A DNA stretch of 64,000 nt from a virus: positions 62,001 to 126,000 of the IMG/VR virus record IMGVR_UViG_3300036770_007495, one strand, 5' to 3'. Below, piece after piece: positions 43,587 through 53,110 of this stretch (within the stretch, counting starts at the first letter, position 1; every line of letters begins with the position of its first letter). The translations under genes and the position numbers were made by a program. Under the pieces are notes generated by a model that did no database searches, had not been told where the DNA came from, and was given only the letters and a program-made list of their open reading frames with translations.

Positions 43587-44582
43587 TTACTGATTCTGTT
43601 TTTCAACCTGTTGTTTGATCCAAAAGTATGTTTTTTCAATGCCCTTGGCAAGTGAGTAGTTGGGAGACCATCCCAGCTTTTCTTGAATGAGAGCATTGTC
43701 AGAATTTCTTCCTCGTACTCCAGTTGGACCAGTAATGTGTTTCTTGGTCAACTGTTTGCCTTCAATGCTGCATGCAATGTCTACAAGCTGATTGATGGTC
43801 ACCATTTCATCAGAACCAAGATTCACTGGACCAGCAAATTCAGAATTCATGAGTCGGCGAATGCCTTCAATGCATTCATCAATGTAAAGAAAGGAGCGTG
43901 TTTGATTGCCATCACCCCAAATTTCAATCTCATCTGTTGCATTGATGACTTTGCGGCAAACTGCTGCAGGAGCTTTTTCCTTGCCACCTTGCCATGTACC
44001 AAGAGGTCCAAAAATGTTGTGAAAGCGCGCAATGCGAACATTCAAGCCATAATTGCGCTGATAAGCAAGATACAATCTCTCACTAAACAGTTTTTCCCAA
44101 CCATACTCAGAGTCTGGAGCTGCTGGATAGGCACTTGCTTCTGTGCAGTTTGGATTGTCTGGATCTTCTTGATTGTAAGCAGGGTACATGCATGCAGAGG
44201 AAGAATAAAATACCTTTTTGACGCCTTTCTTGATGCATTCTTCGGCAACATTCAAATTGATTGTTGCTGAATTGTGCATGACGTTAGCATCATTTTCACC
44301 AGTAAAAATGTAACCAGCACCACCCATGTCAGCTGCTAGCTGATATACTTCATCAAAGCCACCATCTGCAGCTGTACTCTGATGCGGTGAAAATACCACT
44401 CTTGAAACTGTTGATGCATCTCGCAAATCACCAATTACAAAATCGTCAGCTGCTGATTTGTCTTGATATTCAGGATACTTGAGGTCAACACCCCTCACCC
44501 AATATCCTTCTGATTTTAATCTGTTGACAAGGTGGTTGCCAATGAATCCACCTGCTCCAAGTACTAATGCTGTTTTATTCAT
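43587..44582 (-). CDS. GDP-mannose 3,5-epimerase-like
   Basis: 331 residues. GAGGFIGNHLVNRL is the NAD-binding GxxGxxG; VYQLAADMGGAGYIFTGEND, then FYSSSACMYPAYNQ and EASAYPAAPDSEYGWEKLFS with the catalytic Y-x-x-x-K, and RFHNIFGPLGTWQGGKEKAP are typical of GDP-mannose 3,5-epimerases, which make GDP-L-galactose or GDP-L-gulose. Last gene of the 12-kb glycan cluster. Supplies an activated sugar. Confidence 0.88.
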   Translation of the reverse strand: MNKTALVLGAGGFIGNHLVNRLKSEGYWVRGVDLKYPEYQDKSAADDFVIGDLRDASTVSRVVFSPHQSTAADGGFDEVYQLAADMGGAGYIFTGENDANVMHNSATINLNVAEECIKKGVKKVFYSSSACMYPAYNQEDPDNPNCTEASAYPAAPDSEYGWEKLFSERLYLAYQRNYGLNVRIARFHNIFGPLGTWQGGKEKAPAAVCRKVINATDEIEIWGDGNQTRSFLYIDECIEGIRRLMNSEFAGPVNLGSDEMVTINQLVDIACSIEGKQLTKKHITGPTGVRGRNSDNALIQEKLGWSPNYSLAKGIEKTYFWIKQQVEKQNQ

Positions 44583-44588
44583 AGTTTG

Positions 44589-45128
44589 TTATTTGATTGC
44601 TTGTACATTTAAGCTCATGAGCTTGCCTGTTTCCTTTTCAAGATGCGGAATATATGATTGACTGAAGTCATCAATGTGTGAATGTTCAGTATTTCTCCAA
44701 TCATATCTTTCTACAACTGAAAAACCTACATCCACGAGATCTTTTTTGAGATGTGCAAAATCCCAACACCAGTGGTGAAAATTTTCGTTGTAGTCTTGAC
44801 CACCATACATCATGCCTCTTATTGCATTCAAATCTCCTGTTTTGCTATAATAATTAACAATTGCTTCAAAGTCAGGAACTGCAACTCTAAGTATGCCACC
44901 AGGTTTTAAAATTTCATGCCATCGTTTGAGTACATCTTTGTATTCCCAGCGTGAAAAATGTTCCAAAACATGAGAAGCATATATTGTACATACAGAAGCC
45001 AATTTATAGCTTCTAAGATATTTTATGTTATCAACTGCATCAACGCCGGGTATATATCTCACGTCAATGTTAGTATACCCTTCAATGTGTTTGTTGCCGC
45101 AGCCTAAGTGTAATTTTATATTATTCAT
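44589..45128 (-). CDS. SAM-dependent methyltransferase
   Basis: 179 residues. NNIKLHLGCGNKHIEGYTNI then VCTIYASHVLEHFSRWE, DVLKRWHEILKPGGILRVAV are motif I, post-I and motif III of class I methyltransferases often found in glycan loci. The ATG at 45128 overlaps the end of the upstream fucosyltransferase gene by 8 nt; longer in-frame starts would run far into that gene. Confidence 0.85.
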   Translation of the reverse strand: MNNIKLHLGCGNKHIEGYTNIDVRYIPGVDAVDNIKYLRSYKLASVCTIYASHVLEHFSRWEYKDVLKRWHEILKPGGILRVAVPDFEAIVNYYSKTGDLNAIRGMMYGGQDYNENFHHWCWDFAHLKKDLVDVGFSVVERYDWRNTEHSHIDDFSQSYIPHLEKETGKLMSLNVQAIK

Positions 45129-45963
45129 GCGCAATAAAATATTGATTAGGTATGGACATAGCAATGTCTCGCGGCGACCAAACTGTTGTATTTTTGTGGT
45201 AATTAAACCAATACATTGGCGATATAATTGTCGGGGAGTTTCTATTGAGCCATGCTCCCCACCAAGAAAAACTAGATGCAGCAGTAATGCAATGATGCGC
45301 ATTTTTCATAATGCTCAAATCAAGCAGTTTGTTTTCCACTCCAAAAGGAGATATTTTAACATCAAAATTTTCATCAATTAATATTTTGAGTCTATCACTA
45401 TTCTTATTATCTGATATAAAAGCAATGCCAACATCCTCTTTGTTTAGATTGTTTATCTCTAAAATTTTATCAACAGCTCTCTTAAAATACCATGCACTAG
45501 GGATTGGAAATCCATCGCCTAATACATAATCACCCTCTCTGCTGTGTGCACAAATGACTACTTTTTTATCAAAGCTTTTTATAAAGTCATTAGCTTTTTC
45601 ATCAATGGTTTTATCCTTAAAAGAGAAAAAATTCAGAATATCATCTCTGCAATCAATGAAGTATTTGTCTGTTTGAAAATAACCCTCCAATACAGTATTA
45701 TCAGCAACATTAAAAATTTCTGGATTAAATGTCTGTTCAGCACAGCCAGAATCTCTAAAGCAGTGATGAATAACATTTGGTGTCTGCGTTTTGGGCGGCA
45801 GATTAAAAATTTCTAATCCATTGCCGCTTGGAGTACTATCATTACTTGCACCACTCCAGTCTGAATTATACAATTCAAAGCCTCTCTTCTTGCTTACAGC
45901 ATATGCCACAGCCCATTGAAACATATTATTTCCAAAGTTAGACATCCACACGTTACTTATCAT
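45121..45963 (-). CDS. GT11 alpha-1,2-fucosyltransferase-like
   Basis: 280 residues. SNFGNNMFQWAVAYAVSKKR, then NTVLEGYFQTDKYFIDCRDD, AFISDNKNSDRLK and TAASSFSWWGAWLNRNSPTI match family GT11. It would transfer fucose (or the related sugar made by the epimerase) from a GDP donor. The ATG at 45963 is the one next to the family opening; an earlier one overlaps the preceding gene further. Confidence 0.85.
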   Translation of the reverse strand: MISNVWMSNFGNNMFQWAVAYAVSKKRGFELYNSDWSGASNDSTPSGNGLEIFNLPPKTQTPNVIHHCFRDSGCAEQTFNPEIFNVADNTVLEGYFQTDKYFIDCRDDILNFFSFKDKTIDEKANDFIKSFDKKVVICAHSREGDYVLGDGFPIPSAWYFKRAVDKILEINNLNKEDVGIAFISDNKNSDRLKILIDENFDVKISPFGVENKLLDLSIMKNAHHCITAASSFSWWGAWLNRNSPTIISPMYWFNYHKNTTVWSPRDIAMSIPNQYFIAHE

Positions 45964-45979
45964 ACGGCTATTTAAAAGG

Positions 45980-47209
45980 TTACATAACTTTAACAACAGG
46001 CATTGGCATAATAAATTTGCCGCTGTATTGACTGTTGTTTTTAATGATAGAATCTGCCATGTTCCAGACAGAGATTATGCAGTAGTCTGTTGGATGTGCA
46101 TTAAAATAATCTCTACTTACAATTTGAATTTTCGATCCAGGTGAAAATCTTCCTTGTTTGAGTGGCGAATCATCAACAACATATTCAACTACAGAGTCAT
46201 CGAGATTAAAAAATTTACTAAATAAAGCAAACTTTGCAGGGCAGCCGTAGCAGCTTATTGTTTTGCCCTGCTGTTTTATTTGCTTGATGAGCTCGTTAAA
46301 TTCTTTTTGCAGCTTCATTATCTTTTCAACAAAATCTGCATAAGTACTCATTTCATGCAACTTTAAGCTATTTTCTTTTTCAATTGCTGCATATACAGTT
46401 TCACTAACAGTAAATTTGCCTGTATGCTTTTTTTGAGCAAAAATTCTAAAAGACCCACCTTGTGTATTCACCATTTGAATATCAAAAATTTCAAGTCCGT
46501 ACTTATTCAAATAACTCACGAGGGGCACTATGCTGAAATACTGCAAATGCTCATGATATACCTGATCAAAATAAAGACCAGTGATAGTATCTAGCAAATA
46601 TGCATTTTCAAATACTAAAATTCCTTCTTTGCTCAAACACTCTGCAATGCCTTCCATTATGCTATCAAGCTGCTTTACATGTGCTAGCACGTTGTTGGCA
46701 CAAACAACATCTACATATCCATGATTGTTTGTGATTTTTTCTGCAACTGCTTTATTAAAAAAATCGTTGTAAATTACAACATCTTCAATTTTAGATGCTC
46801 TACTTACAATATTTTTTGCAGGATCAACTCCAATTAAGTCACTATACCCTATTTGCTTCAATGCATTCAGAAGAATTCCATCATTGCATCCAATCTCGAG
46901 TATTTTAGGTCTAATAAAGTGTGTAAGTTTTTGCTCCAATGATTGTGCATAATCTCTAAAATGTGCAAGGAGTGCAGGTGAATCAGAACTTGAGTAGAGA
47001 TAATTTTCAAACAAAGCTGTTGGTTCAATAGTCTCTTTTAATTGAACATGAAAGCATTCACCACATCTTACAACAGTTAGCGGATAAACTGATTGCATTT
47101 CTTCTCTAGAGACAGGATAAGAATTAGCTAATGCACAGTCTCCAAATGAAATTATGTGTTGCAAATCATCTGATTTACATAGTCTGCAGCATGTAATGTT
47201 TTCAATCAT
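45980..47209 (-). CDS. sugar C-methyltransferase, three-domain type
   Basis: 409 residues. N-terminal zinc domain CRLCKSDDLQHIISFGDCAL with CGECFHVQL; middle SAM domain PKILEIGCNDGILLNALKQI; GVDPAKNIV; NNVLAHV; C-terminal domain with GKTISCYGCPAKFALFSKFF then EYVVDDSPLKQGRFSPG. This is the TylC3/TcaB9-type family that puts a methyl group on a carbon of an NDP-ketosugar. It overlaps the upstream epimerase gene by 8 nt. Confidence 0.9.
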   Translation of the reverse strand: MIENITCCRLCKSDDLQHIISFGDCALANSYPVSREEMQSVYPLTVVRCGECFHVQLKETIEPTALFENYLYSSSDSPALLAHFRDYAQSLEQKLTHFIRPKILEIGCNDGILLNALKQIGYSDLIGVDPAKNIVSRASKIEDVVIYNDFFNKAVAEKITNNHGYVDVVCANNVLAHVKQLDSIMEGIAECLSKEGILVFENAYLLDTITGLYFDQVYHEHLQYFSIVPLVSYLNKYGLEIFDIQMVNTQGGSFRIFAQKKHTGKFTVSETVYAAIEKENSLKLHEMSTYADFVEKIMKLQKEFNELIKQIKQQGKTISCYGCPAKFALFSKFFNLDDSVVEYVVDDSPLKQGRFSPGSKIQIVSRDYFNAHPTDYCIISVWNMADSIIKNNSQYSGKFIMPMPVVKVM

Positions 47210-48125
47210 AATTAACCTTGTTGTTTCTGCCTGACATTATATATGCAGCTTGTGGATTTTTTAAACTATCAATTATAGTCTTGATGTTGCCTTTGAATTT
47301 GAAGTTGAATGCATTGCAAAATTTTTCGTTTGATGCAGAAAAACTATAAGTGCTGTTTCTGCCTGAGTTGTCATAAACTAGTTCACATTTTAGCTCTTTT
47401 GATGCTCCAATAGCAATGTCACCAATGGTGCTGTTAAAAGAAACAAGATTATACACACCTTTTTTGTCTGCGCTGCCCTCTGAAATAATGATTTGAATAG
47501 CTTCAGATAAATCGCTAATATCCAAAATGGGCCTGTAGTTAGATTGATTCATGCAAAAAATTTTGTTAGAATCTAGCGACGATTTAAACATTGCATTCAA
47601 CATGATGTCATTTCGTATGTTGGCTGACCAGCCACAAACAGTTCCAAAGCGTAGTGCATAGTACTCAATATTTTTTGTTATTGCAGCATAATAATCAATC
47701 TCCTGTTTGGAGAGATCATAATAGTTGTGCGGTGAAAAACATGCATCAGACTCTTGAGAAACTCTATCATGACAACTGCCATAAACACTTGAACTGCTAG
47801 CATATATTAGCTTAATTTGTTTCTGATCAGATACGTTGCTAATTTTTTGCAGCAAACTGCAAAAATTTCTAACATTGTTGTTGAGCGTAGGCAACATATT
47901 ATCGATGCACATGCCAACACTTGAGTGACCAGCAAGCAAAATTATTACATCATAGTTAAGAATAAATGTCTCTTCAATGCTTGCAAAATCCTGTTTAATG
48001 TTTTGCATGTTTACAACATTTCCAAACCACTCTAAGTCGAGAGTATCAACAATGTATTTTTGATGCAGATCAAAAAATAGCCTGCTTCCAATGTAGCCTG
48101 TTCCACCAATTATTAGGATTTTCAT
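47202..48125 (-). CDS. NAD-dependent epimerase/dehydratase
   Basis: 307 residues. GGTGYIGSRLF cofactor motif, LLAGHSSVGMCIDN, YASSSSVYGSC with the catalytic Ser, HNYYDLSKQEIDYY with Y-x-x-x-K and LRFGTVCGWS show an extended short-chain dehydrogenase acting on nucleotide sugars. Placed directly before the C-methyltransferase, it may produce or reduce the ketosugar that the latter methylates (inference). Confidence 0.88.
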   Translation of the reverse strand: MKILIIGGTGYIGSRLFFDLHQKYIVDTLDLEWFGNVVNMQNIKQDFASIEETFILNYDVIILLAGHSSVGMCIDNMLPTLNNNVRNFCSLLQKISNVSDQKQIKLIYASSSSVYGSCHDRVSQESDACFSPHNYYDLSKQEIDYYAAITKNIEYYALRFGTVCGWSANIRNDIMLNAMFKSSLDSNKIFCMNQSNYRPILDISDLSEAIQIIISEGSADKKGVYNLVSFNSTIGDIAIGASKELKCELVYDNSGRNSTYSFSASNEKFCNAFNFKFKGNIKTIIDSLKNPQAAYIMSGRNNKVNYD

Positions 48126-48907
48126 ACATTTATAAAGTATTGAGAATAGCGCTGCATATTATTTTGCACAGTTTGCGGCATATTTTCTAATGCATCATAT
48201 CCTCTAAATTTCATACCACTTGAACGCTCAATTGGATCTGATAAAGTTTCAAATCGCTTCTCAATGTCTTGCATTGTCATATGCACCCACTCTGTATGCG
48301 CAAAGCTTTGCAATTTGCTAAAGATGTATTCAGGTCCACCTGTATAAGAGAAGTGCCAACCGCCATCTGCAACAAATGGAATCTTATTTCGTGATCTAAT
48401 CGCAGCATCATAGATGCAACCTTGCGCTTTTAATAGCTTGTAGGGGCTCATGTATGTGCCTGGCCAATCTGTACTTGCCTCTCCAAATTTTGTATTGAAA
48501 TAGAGGTAATAAAGTTGCTGTAAAAAATGAACATCTGTATCAAGTGAATGGTGCAATTCGCGTATGCGTGCAGGTTTTGGAATCTCATCAACTGCACTAA
48601 TCATAATGAGATCATCATCAGATGCACTTTCTAGTCCACGAGCAATGCAGTTAAAAGCATGAGATTCATTGCTCCATGAATTGTCTTGTGATTCAGTAGC
48701 AGGCACTACTACATGAATAATTTTATCTGCAAAATTATCAAAGATGTGTTTATTTTTTTCAAAATAAAGTTCTTTATCTTTGTTTTGCCATGTCCTTTCA
48801 CCCTCAACTAAAACAAATTTATCTACTACATCATTTAATTCATTGAGTCTAAGCTCAAGAAGATGCAGCTCATTAAAGAATGTAAAGCAATCATAAATTC
48901 TTCGCAT
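48122..48907 (-). CDS. GT17-like glycosyltransferase
   Basis: 261 residues. RRIYDCFTFFNELHLLELRL, then VVDKFVLVEGERTWQNKDKE, LIMISAVDEIPKPARIRELH and GGWHFSYTGGPEYIFSKLQS follow family GT17 (beta-1,4-mannosyl-glycoprotein GlcNAc transferase type), common in marine phage and bacterial surface loci. Overlaps the next gene by 4 nt. Confidence 0.88.
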   Translation of the reverse strand: MRRIYDCFTFFNELHLLELRLNELNDVVDKFVLVEGERTWQNKDKELYFEKNKHIFDNFADKIIHVVVPATESQDNSWSNESHAFNCIARGLESASDDDLIMISAVDEIPKPARIRELHHSLDTDVHFLQQLYYLYFNTKFGEASTDWPGTYMSPYKLLKAQGCIYDAAIRSRNKIPFVADGGWHFSYTGGPEYIFSKLQSFAHTEWVHMTMQDIEKRFETLSDPIERSSGMKFRGYDALENMPQTVQNNMQRYSQYFINV

Positions 48908-48909
48908 AA

Positions 48910-49521
48910 TTATTTTTTGAGTATGCAGGTTAAGCTATCTGCATTTGTGTAGAGAATGTTCATATACTGACACTCAAACGAATTGCTGTCGAGCATAATT
49001 TTAAAAATGGAGTTGAGTGTAGAATTTTCAGCCTGTTTATCACAATGAATATCTTCAATTATGTAAATATCACCAATTCTTAGTTTTGGCCAAATGTGTC
49101 TGAATGTAAATTGCTGATGCTCATTGAAATGACTACCATCATCAACTACAACTTCAAAAGATTTCCACTCGTCAAATATACTATCCAATACATTTGCATC
49201 AACTTGACTACCCTGTTTTAAGATGATGTTATCTGGATTTGGCCATCCACCGCCTTCAACTCCTTGTGGTCTGCTTTTGTCTATATGATCAAGAGTGATG
49301 TCAAGACCCACGATGGTCCCGTTCTTGAAGTATTCCTGCCACATACACAAGGATGCTCCCTTTGCAATGCCAATTTCAAGTAGTTTTATAGGTGCATCTC
49401 TCAAATGGGAGAGAAACAAATCATACACAGGAGCGTACATGTGACCTGCTCCAGGTATCTTATCGAAGAAGTTAGTACCTTTGTCTGTGAGGTACTTGTC
49501 AGCGAGTTCAAGCAGGTTCAT
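48910..49521 (-). CDS. methyltransferase, sugar O-methyl type
   Basis: 203 residues. ELADKYLTDKGTNFF, then KLLEIGIAKGASLCMWQEYF with VGLDITLDHID and FEVVVDDGSHFNEHQQFTFR fit the small SAM methyltransferases related to macrocin and tetracenomycin sugar O-methyltransferases (TylF-like). It overlaps the upstream gene by 14 nt. Confidence 0.8.
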   Translation of the reverse strand: MNLLELADKYLTDKGTNFFDKIPGAGHMYAPVYDLFLSHLRDAPIKLLEIGIAKGASLCMWQEYFKNGTIVGLDITLDHIDKSRPQGVEGGGWPNPDNIILKQGSQVDANVLDSIFDEWKSFEVVVDDGSHFNEHQQFTFRHIWPKLRIGDIYIIEDIHCDKQAENSTLNSIFKIMLDSNSFECQYMNILYTNADSLTCILKK

Positions 49522-50119
49522 AAATGATAATTATTCTGCGACCAAGATTTGTATCTTCTGCAGTATATTTTGGATTAATTGATTGTATGCCATTGATGAA
49601 TTGCTCCATTGTTGGCCATCCCGGTCCACCAATATCAACACAATCATCAACAATGATGACATGATCATTTCTATTGGAGTATTTTTTGATTGCTTCAAAC
49701 TCACTCATCACTGGAGATTGCGTTGGTGTATGAGCATCAAGCAACATTACAAATCGTTCATCTGGATGTTTGCTGAGAATATCTTTCAAGAAAGATGCAG
49801 AATCAGCATTGTAAAAATCAATGTTGTTGTATTGCTTTTTGAGTGCTGTGTATCTTTCCAAAAGATCAATTGATGTGTAACTGTTGTTGGTAATATATTG
49901 CTCTACTGTCGAAACTCTGCCAAAATGCTCAGCAAAAATTGTAGCAGTATCACCCTCAAATGTACCCAATTCAATTGCATGTTCAATAGTATGCAAGTCA
50001 ATTGTGTCTCTGTAGTTGTATAGTACCTGAGCAAATACATTTGGTACATCAACTACACCAGGCTTGCCGTTAACACGGCTCCATCTTTCATCTTGTTTGT
50101 TGTATGTTATGAATTTCAT
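49508..50119 (-). CDS. methyltransferase-like protein
   Basis: 203 residues. AIELGTFEGDTATIFAEHFG is SAM motif I, STVEQYITN may end strand beta-2, and RFVMLLDAHTPTQSPVMSEF, VIIVDDCVDIGGPGWPTMEQ resemble the FkbM/TylF-like fold. Probably another glycan-tailoring methyltransferase. Overlaps the epimerase gene by 4 nt. Confidence 0.72.
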   Translation of the reverse strand: MKFITYNKQDERWSRVNGKPGVVDVPNVFAQVLYNYRDTIDLHTIEHAIELGTFEGDTATIFAEHFGRVSTVEQYITNNSYTSIDLLERYTALKKQYNNIDFYNADSASFLKDILSKHPDERFVMLLDAHTPTQSPVMSEFEAIKKYSNRNDHVIIVDDCVDIGGPGWPTMEQFINGIQSINPKYTAEDTNLGRRIIIIYEPA

Positions 50120-51111
50120 TTCCAGTATGAGTAAATGTTTTTATCAATTTCGTATTTCATCTGCTTCACTTCACGATCAGGCTGCTGCAATGCCCATGCA
50201 AACATTTTTTCAACCAATTGCTCCAGATTGGTATGATCTTTGAAGTTGAGCATTTGCTTTGCTTTGGTGTGATCACAAAAGGCATGCTTCACTTCATGTC
50301 TGCCTTCTACATGTTGAATTTCAACATTCAGACTAAACTTGCTTGCAACTTTTTGAACAATGGCTGCAGCTTCATTCAAAGTATATTCTTTGTCTGCACC
50401 AATGTTGAATGTCTCATTGTCAAAATCAGTTGCAAGCTTTTTGAGCGGAATCAAATAATCATCAATGTCTGAAAATGCACGGCGTTGTTCACCGTCCCCA
50501 TAAACTAAAATGGGCTGCTTCTGCATGGCTCTGCGAATCCAAATGCCAATGACGTTTCTGTATTTGTCCCAAATGTTTTGATTGATGCCCAGCACATTGT
50601 GTGGTCTAACAATGTTGTATCTCAAACCAAACTGATCATGCGCTTGCTTGATGTCTTGCTCCACTGTGTATTTTGCAATGCCATATGGATCAACAGGAGC
50701 AGGTGTCATGCTTTCTGTGAATGGTGCTGGCTGGCCACCATATACTGCCATGGATGATGTAAAAATTAGCTTTGCATCACGCTTGATGCACTCATTGACT
50801 ACATTCACAGAAGCAATCACATTGTTCTCATAATTGAATTTGCGAATAAAAGGAGACAATCCTTCAGCAGCATATGCAGCGAAATGGTATACAACATCTG
50901 GATTATACAAATTAAAGTAATGCTCTACTTTGTCAGCATCCACAAGATCAACGCAAGAGTACCTGACATTTTCAGGAATGAATTCTGTATAACCACCAAA
51001 AAAATTGTCTAAACCACACACATGATATTCTTTTTCATGCATGCGGTTTTGCAAGAAATTAGCAAAGTTTGATCCAATCAAACCACCTACACCAGTAATC
51101 AGGATTCTCAT
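50116..51111 (-). CDS. UDP-glucose 4-epimerase-like NAD-dependent epimerase
   Basis: 331 residues. GVGGLIGSNFANFLQ, then VVYHFAAYAAEGLSPFIRKF, FTSSMAVYGGQPAPF, DPYGIAKYTVEQDI with the catalytic Y-x-x-x-K and VRPHNVLGINQN are typical of GalE/WbpP-like enzymes. Makes a sugar nucleotide for the neighbouring transferases. Overlaps the neighbouring gene on each side by 4 nt. Confidence 0.88.
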   Translation of the reverse strand: MRILITGVGGLIGSNFANFLQNRMHEKEYHVCGLDNFFGGYTEFIPENVRYSCVDLVDADKVEHYFNLYNPDVVYHFAAYAAEGLSPFIRKFNYENNVIASVNVVNECIKRDAKLIFTSSMAVYGGQPAPFTESMTPAPVDPYGIAKYTVEQDIKQAHDQFGLRYNIVRPHNVLGINQNIWDKYRNVIGIWIRRAMQKQPILVYGDGEQRRAFSDIDDYLIPLKKLATDFDNETFNIGADKEYTLNEAAAIVQKVASKFSLNVEIQHVEGRHEVKHAFCDHTKAKQMLNFKDHTNLEQLVEKMFAWALQQPDREVKQMKYEIDKNIYSYWK

Positions 51112-51809
51112 AATGAATTATTGAAAGCTTGCCAGTCTGTAAAAGGAGAAAGCTGAAATGCATTCATGTGAGTTGTACAGCCTGGCATAGGTGTATATAA
51201 TCTTATTTCAGAATTTATCAAGTGCCTAAAAAATGCCCTATCCTCAAGCAAGTATTGTTTGGCAGTCTGCACCATTTGCTTGCCCCACCCATCACCTTTT
51301 GTTGCCCATGTGCATGTGGTGCTTTCTGCAGTTCTCCAATGACAAGTGGATCCCAATGCAATTGATTCTTGCTGAAATGTTGCATCATCTGTCCGCATGT
51401 ATCGATCCGTGTGATCATAACCCGTCACAAGACTAAAGCGCTCAATGCCATCTTGTATCATGCTCAGGCTGTGCGGCAGATGCAGATAATCGTCTTCAAC
51501 AAAGTACACATCTCTACCACTAAACTCATTCAAGTAAATGTCATAAACTTGCGATAAACAAGCTGCATTGCCATTAGCATTGATCTGTCTTGCATTTACA
51601 TGCTTGAATGTTTCAATGTATTCTGAGAGTTCTCCACGCGGACCATCTACAATTACATGCATTTCATACTGACCACCTTGCTGCTGTGAAGCATAAAAAG
51701 CGTCCATTATGCTTTTGAAACACTTTTGTTTGCTAAACCATGATGGTCTGTTAGACTTAAAAGTGCTTGCGTCTAATTCGTAATTTGATGCTCTATAAAG
51801 AATAATCAT
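51108..51809 (-). CDS. glycosyltransferase, family unclear
   Basis: 233 residues. YEMHVIVDGPRGELSEYIET, then DVYFVEDDYLHLPHSLSMIQ with an EDD metal-binding motif and GSTCHWRTAESTTCTWATKG suggest a GT-A fold transferase. No closer family is recognised. It overlaps the DUF5672 gene by 17 nt. Confidence 0.7.
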   Translation of the reverse strand: MIILYRASNYELDASTFKSNRPSWFSKQKCFKSIMDAFYASQQQGGQYEMHVIVDGPRGELSEYIETFKHVNARQINANGNAACLSQVYDIYLNEFSGRDVYFVEDDYLHLPHSLSMIQDGIERFSLVTGYDHTDRYMRTDDATFQQESIALGSTCHWRTAESTTCTWATKGDGWGKQMVQTAKQYLLEDRAFFRHLINSEIRLYTPMPGCTTHMNAFQLSPFTDWQAFNNSL

Positions 51810-52446
51810 GTATTAATCCCTTGTTGCCATGAAAGCCAAATGTTGCTGTTTTATCTATCAGAGGATCCTGTGAAAATAAATCTGCTACGTGTTCGGGTGC
51901 ATAAACCACCCCATGTGCTTCAAAATGATCTCTATTATTATTGCATACATATGCATCTTCTGGGCCAGTAAAATCTTGTGGTGCAGATGCACACAAATCA
52001 ATCAATTTTTTGCTTCGAAAACTAAAGCCGCCATTACCAACAGGATTTACACCTTGTGGTCCTCTTTCTTTGATGTGTGAATAAATCCACTGGCAGTGAT
52101 ATGCAAGTCGATTTCTGTCCCATTTTGCGCCAATATAATCGTATTTAAAAAATTCATCATTCCATTTATTAGCATTAATTACAAATCCATCTGTCTGTAC
52201 AATTAGACAAAAATCAGTATCAACCACACTAGATAAGTTTCGCACTATAAATTGGTTGTATTGCTCGTAATTGAAAGATGGTATTTTAAACAACTCATGG
52301 TTGCATGCTCTAGTTGGTTTAGTTGATGTAAATACTTTGCTGGCACCAAATTTTATGTTCTGGCAACAGATATCTAAAACCTTGACTGCGTCATCTGGTT
52401 TTGCAGGCTCAACTATTAGTAGTGTTACATTTGAAAGATTAATCAT
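51793..52446 (-). CDS. DUF5672 glycosyltransferase-like protein
   Basis: 217 residues. NYEQYNQFIVRNLSSVVDTD, then FCLIVQTDGFVINANKWNDE, FFKYDYIGAKWD and NPVGNGGFSFRSKKLIDLCA are the DUF5672 pattern, a GT-A-like family of glycan loci. It overlaps the adjacent gene by 8 nt. Confidence 0.85.
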   Translation of the reverse strand: MINLSNVTLLIVEPAKPDDAVKVLDICCQNIKFGASKVFTSTKPTRACNHELFKIPSFNYEQYNQFIVRNLSSVVDTDFCLIVQTDGFVINANKWNDEFFKYDYIGAKWDRNRLAYHCQWIYSHIKERGPQGVNPVGNGGFSFRSKKLIDLCASAPQDFTGPEDAYVCNNNRDHFEAHGVVYAPEHVADLFSQDPLIDKTATFGFHGNKGLIHDYSL

Positions 52447-53110
52447 GATATATCCACGGCTTGCTAAATAGATTTTTGATATGAAAATAGTTTGATGGCT
52501 TCCACTTGGAATACATGTGCAAATCTCTTGACGTATCTAATTTTTCAATGATGTAGTTCAACGAGGTTTCGACTGTATGAATTGTGTGAGCTTTCTGTAT
52601 CACTTTACACCAATCCAACAAAGTAAAATCTGCTAAATTTAACATGCATACTTCTTGCATACCTTCGCAGTCTGCATTTCTTGCTGCTTCACAAATTTGC
52701 GTATGAGGCGGTGAAGCAAAATGAAAATTCTTTAGCACATATGGTGTATCATCATGCAACTCTAGAACATCATAGAACAATTGATTCTCTTTGCATTCAT
52801 TGCGTTTAAAATCAAAGTACTTGCACCAATCTGCATAGCGCAAATCAACAAGCTTGTACTTTGCTTCCATGACAGACATGCCAGGAAACAATCTATCTGC
52901 TTCTTGCAGAGGCAAAATAGCATCATAGTTGCATTGTAGTGGCTCTTTGACATCGCAAAAAGTTATTCCTTCAATGTAGTCTTTGATCCAGAGAAATTCT
53001 GGAATTACTGGCCACACAACCTCATAATTTTGCTGACGCAACTTGTGTGCAATTTTTTGGCAAAAGAAAATGTCTCCAATGCCTGCAGGTTGCTTAATGA
53101 GCGCTTTCAT
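52439..53110 (-). CDS. hypothetical protein of glycan cluster, GT9-like start
   Basis: 223 residues. KALIKQPAGIGDIFFCQKIA, then LRQQNYEVVWPVIPEFLWIK looks like the GxGDxxxxxP opening of ADP-heptose-type (GT9) transferases, but the C-terminal donor site is not evident. The ATG at 53110 overlaps the upstream stop by one base; an earlier in-frame ATG lies inside that gene. Confidence 0.6.
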   Translation of the reverse strand: MKALIKQPAGIGDIFFCQKIAHKLRQQNYEVVWPVIPEFLWIKDYIEGITFCDVKEPLQCNYDAILPLQEADRLFPGMSVMEAKYKLVDLRYADWCKYFDFKRNECKENQLFYDVLELHDDTPYVLKNFHFASPPHTQICEAARNADCEGMQEVCMLNLADFTLLDWCKVIQKAHTIHTVETSLNYIIEKLDTSRDLHMYSKWKPSNYFHIKNLFSKPWIYHD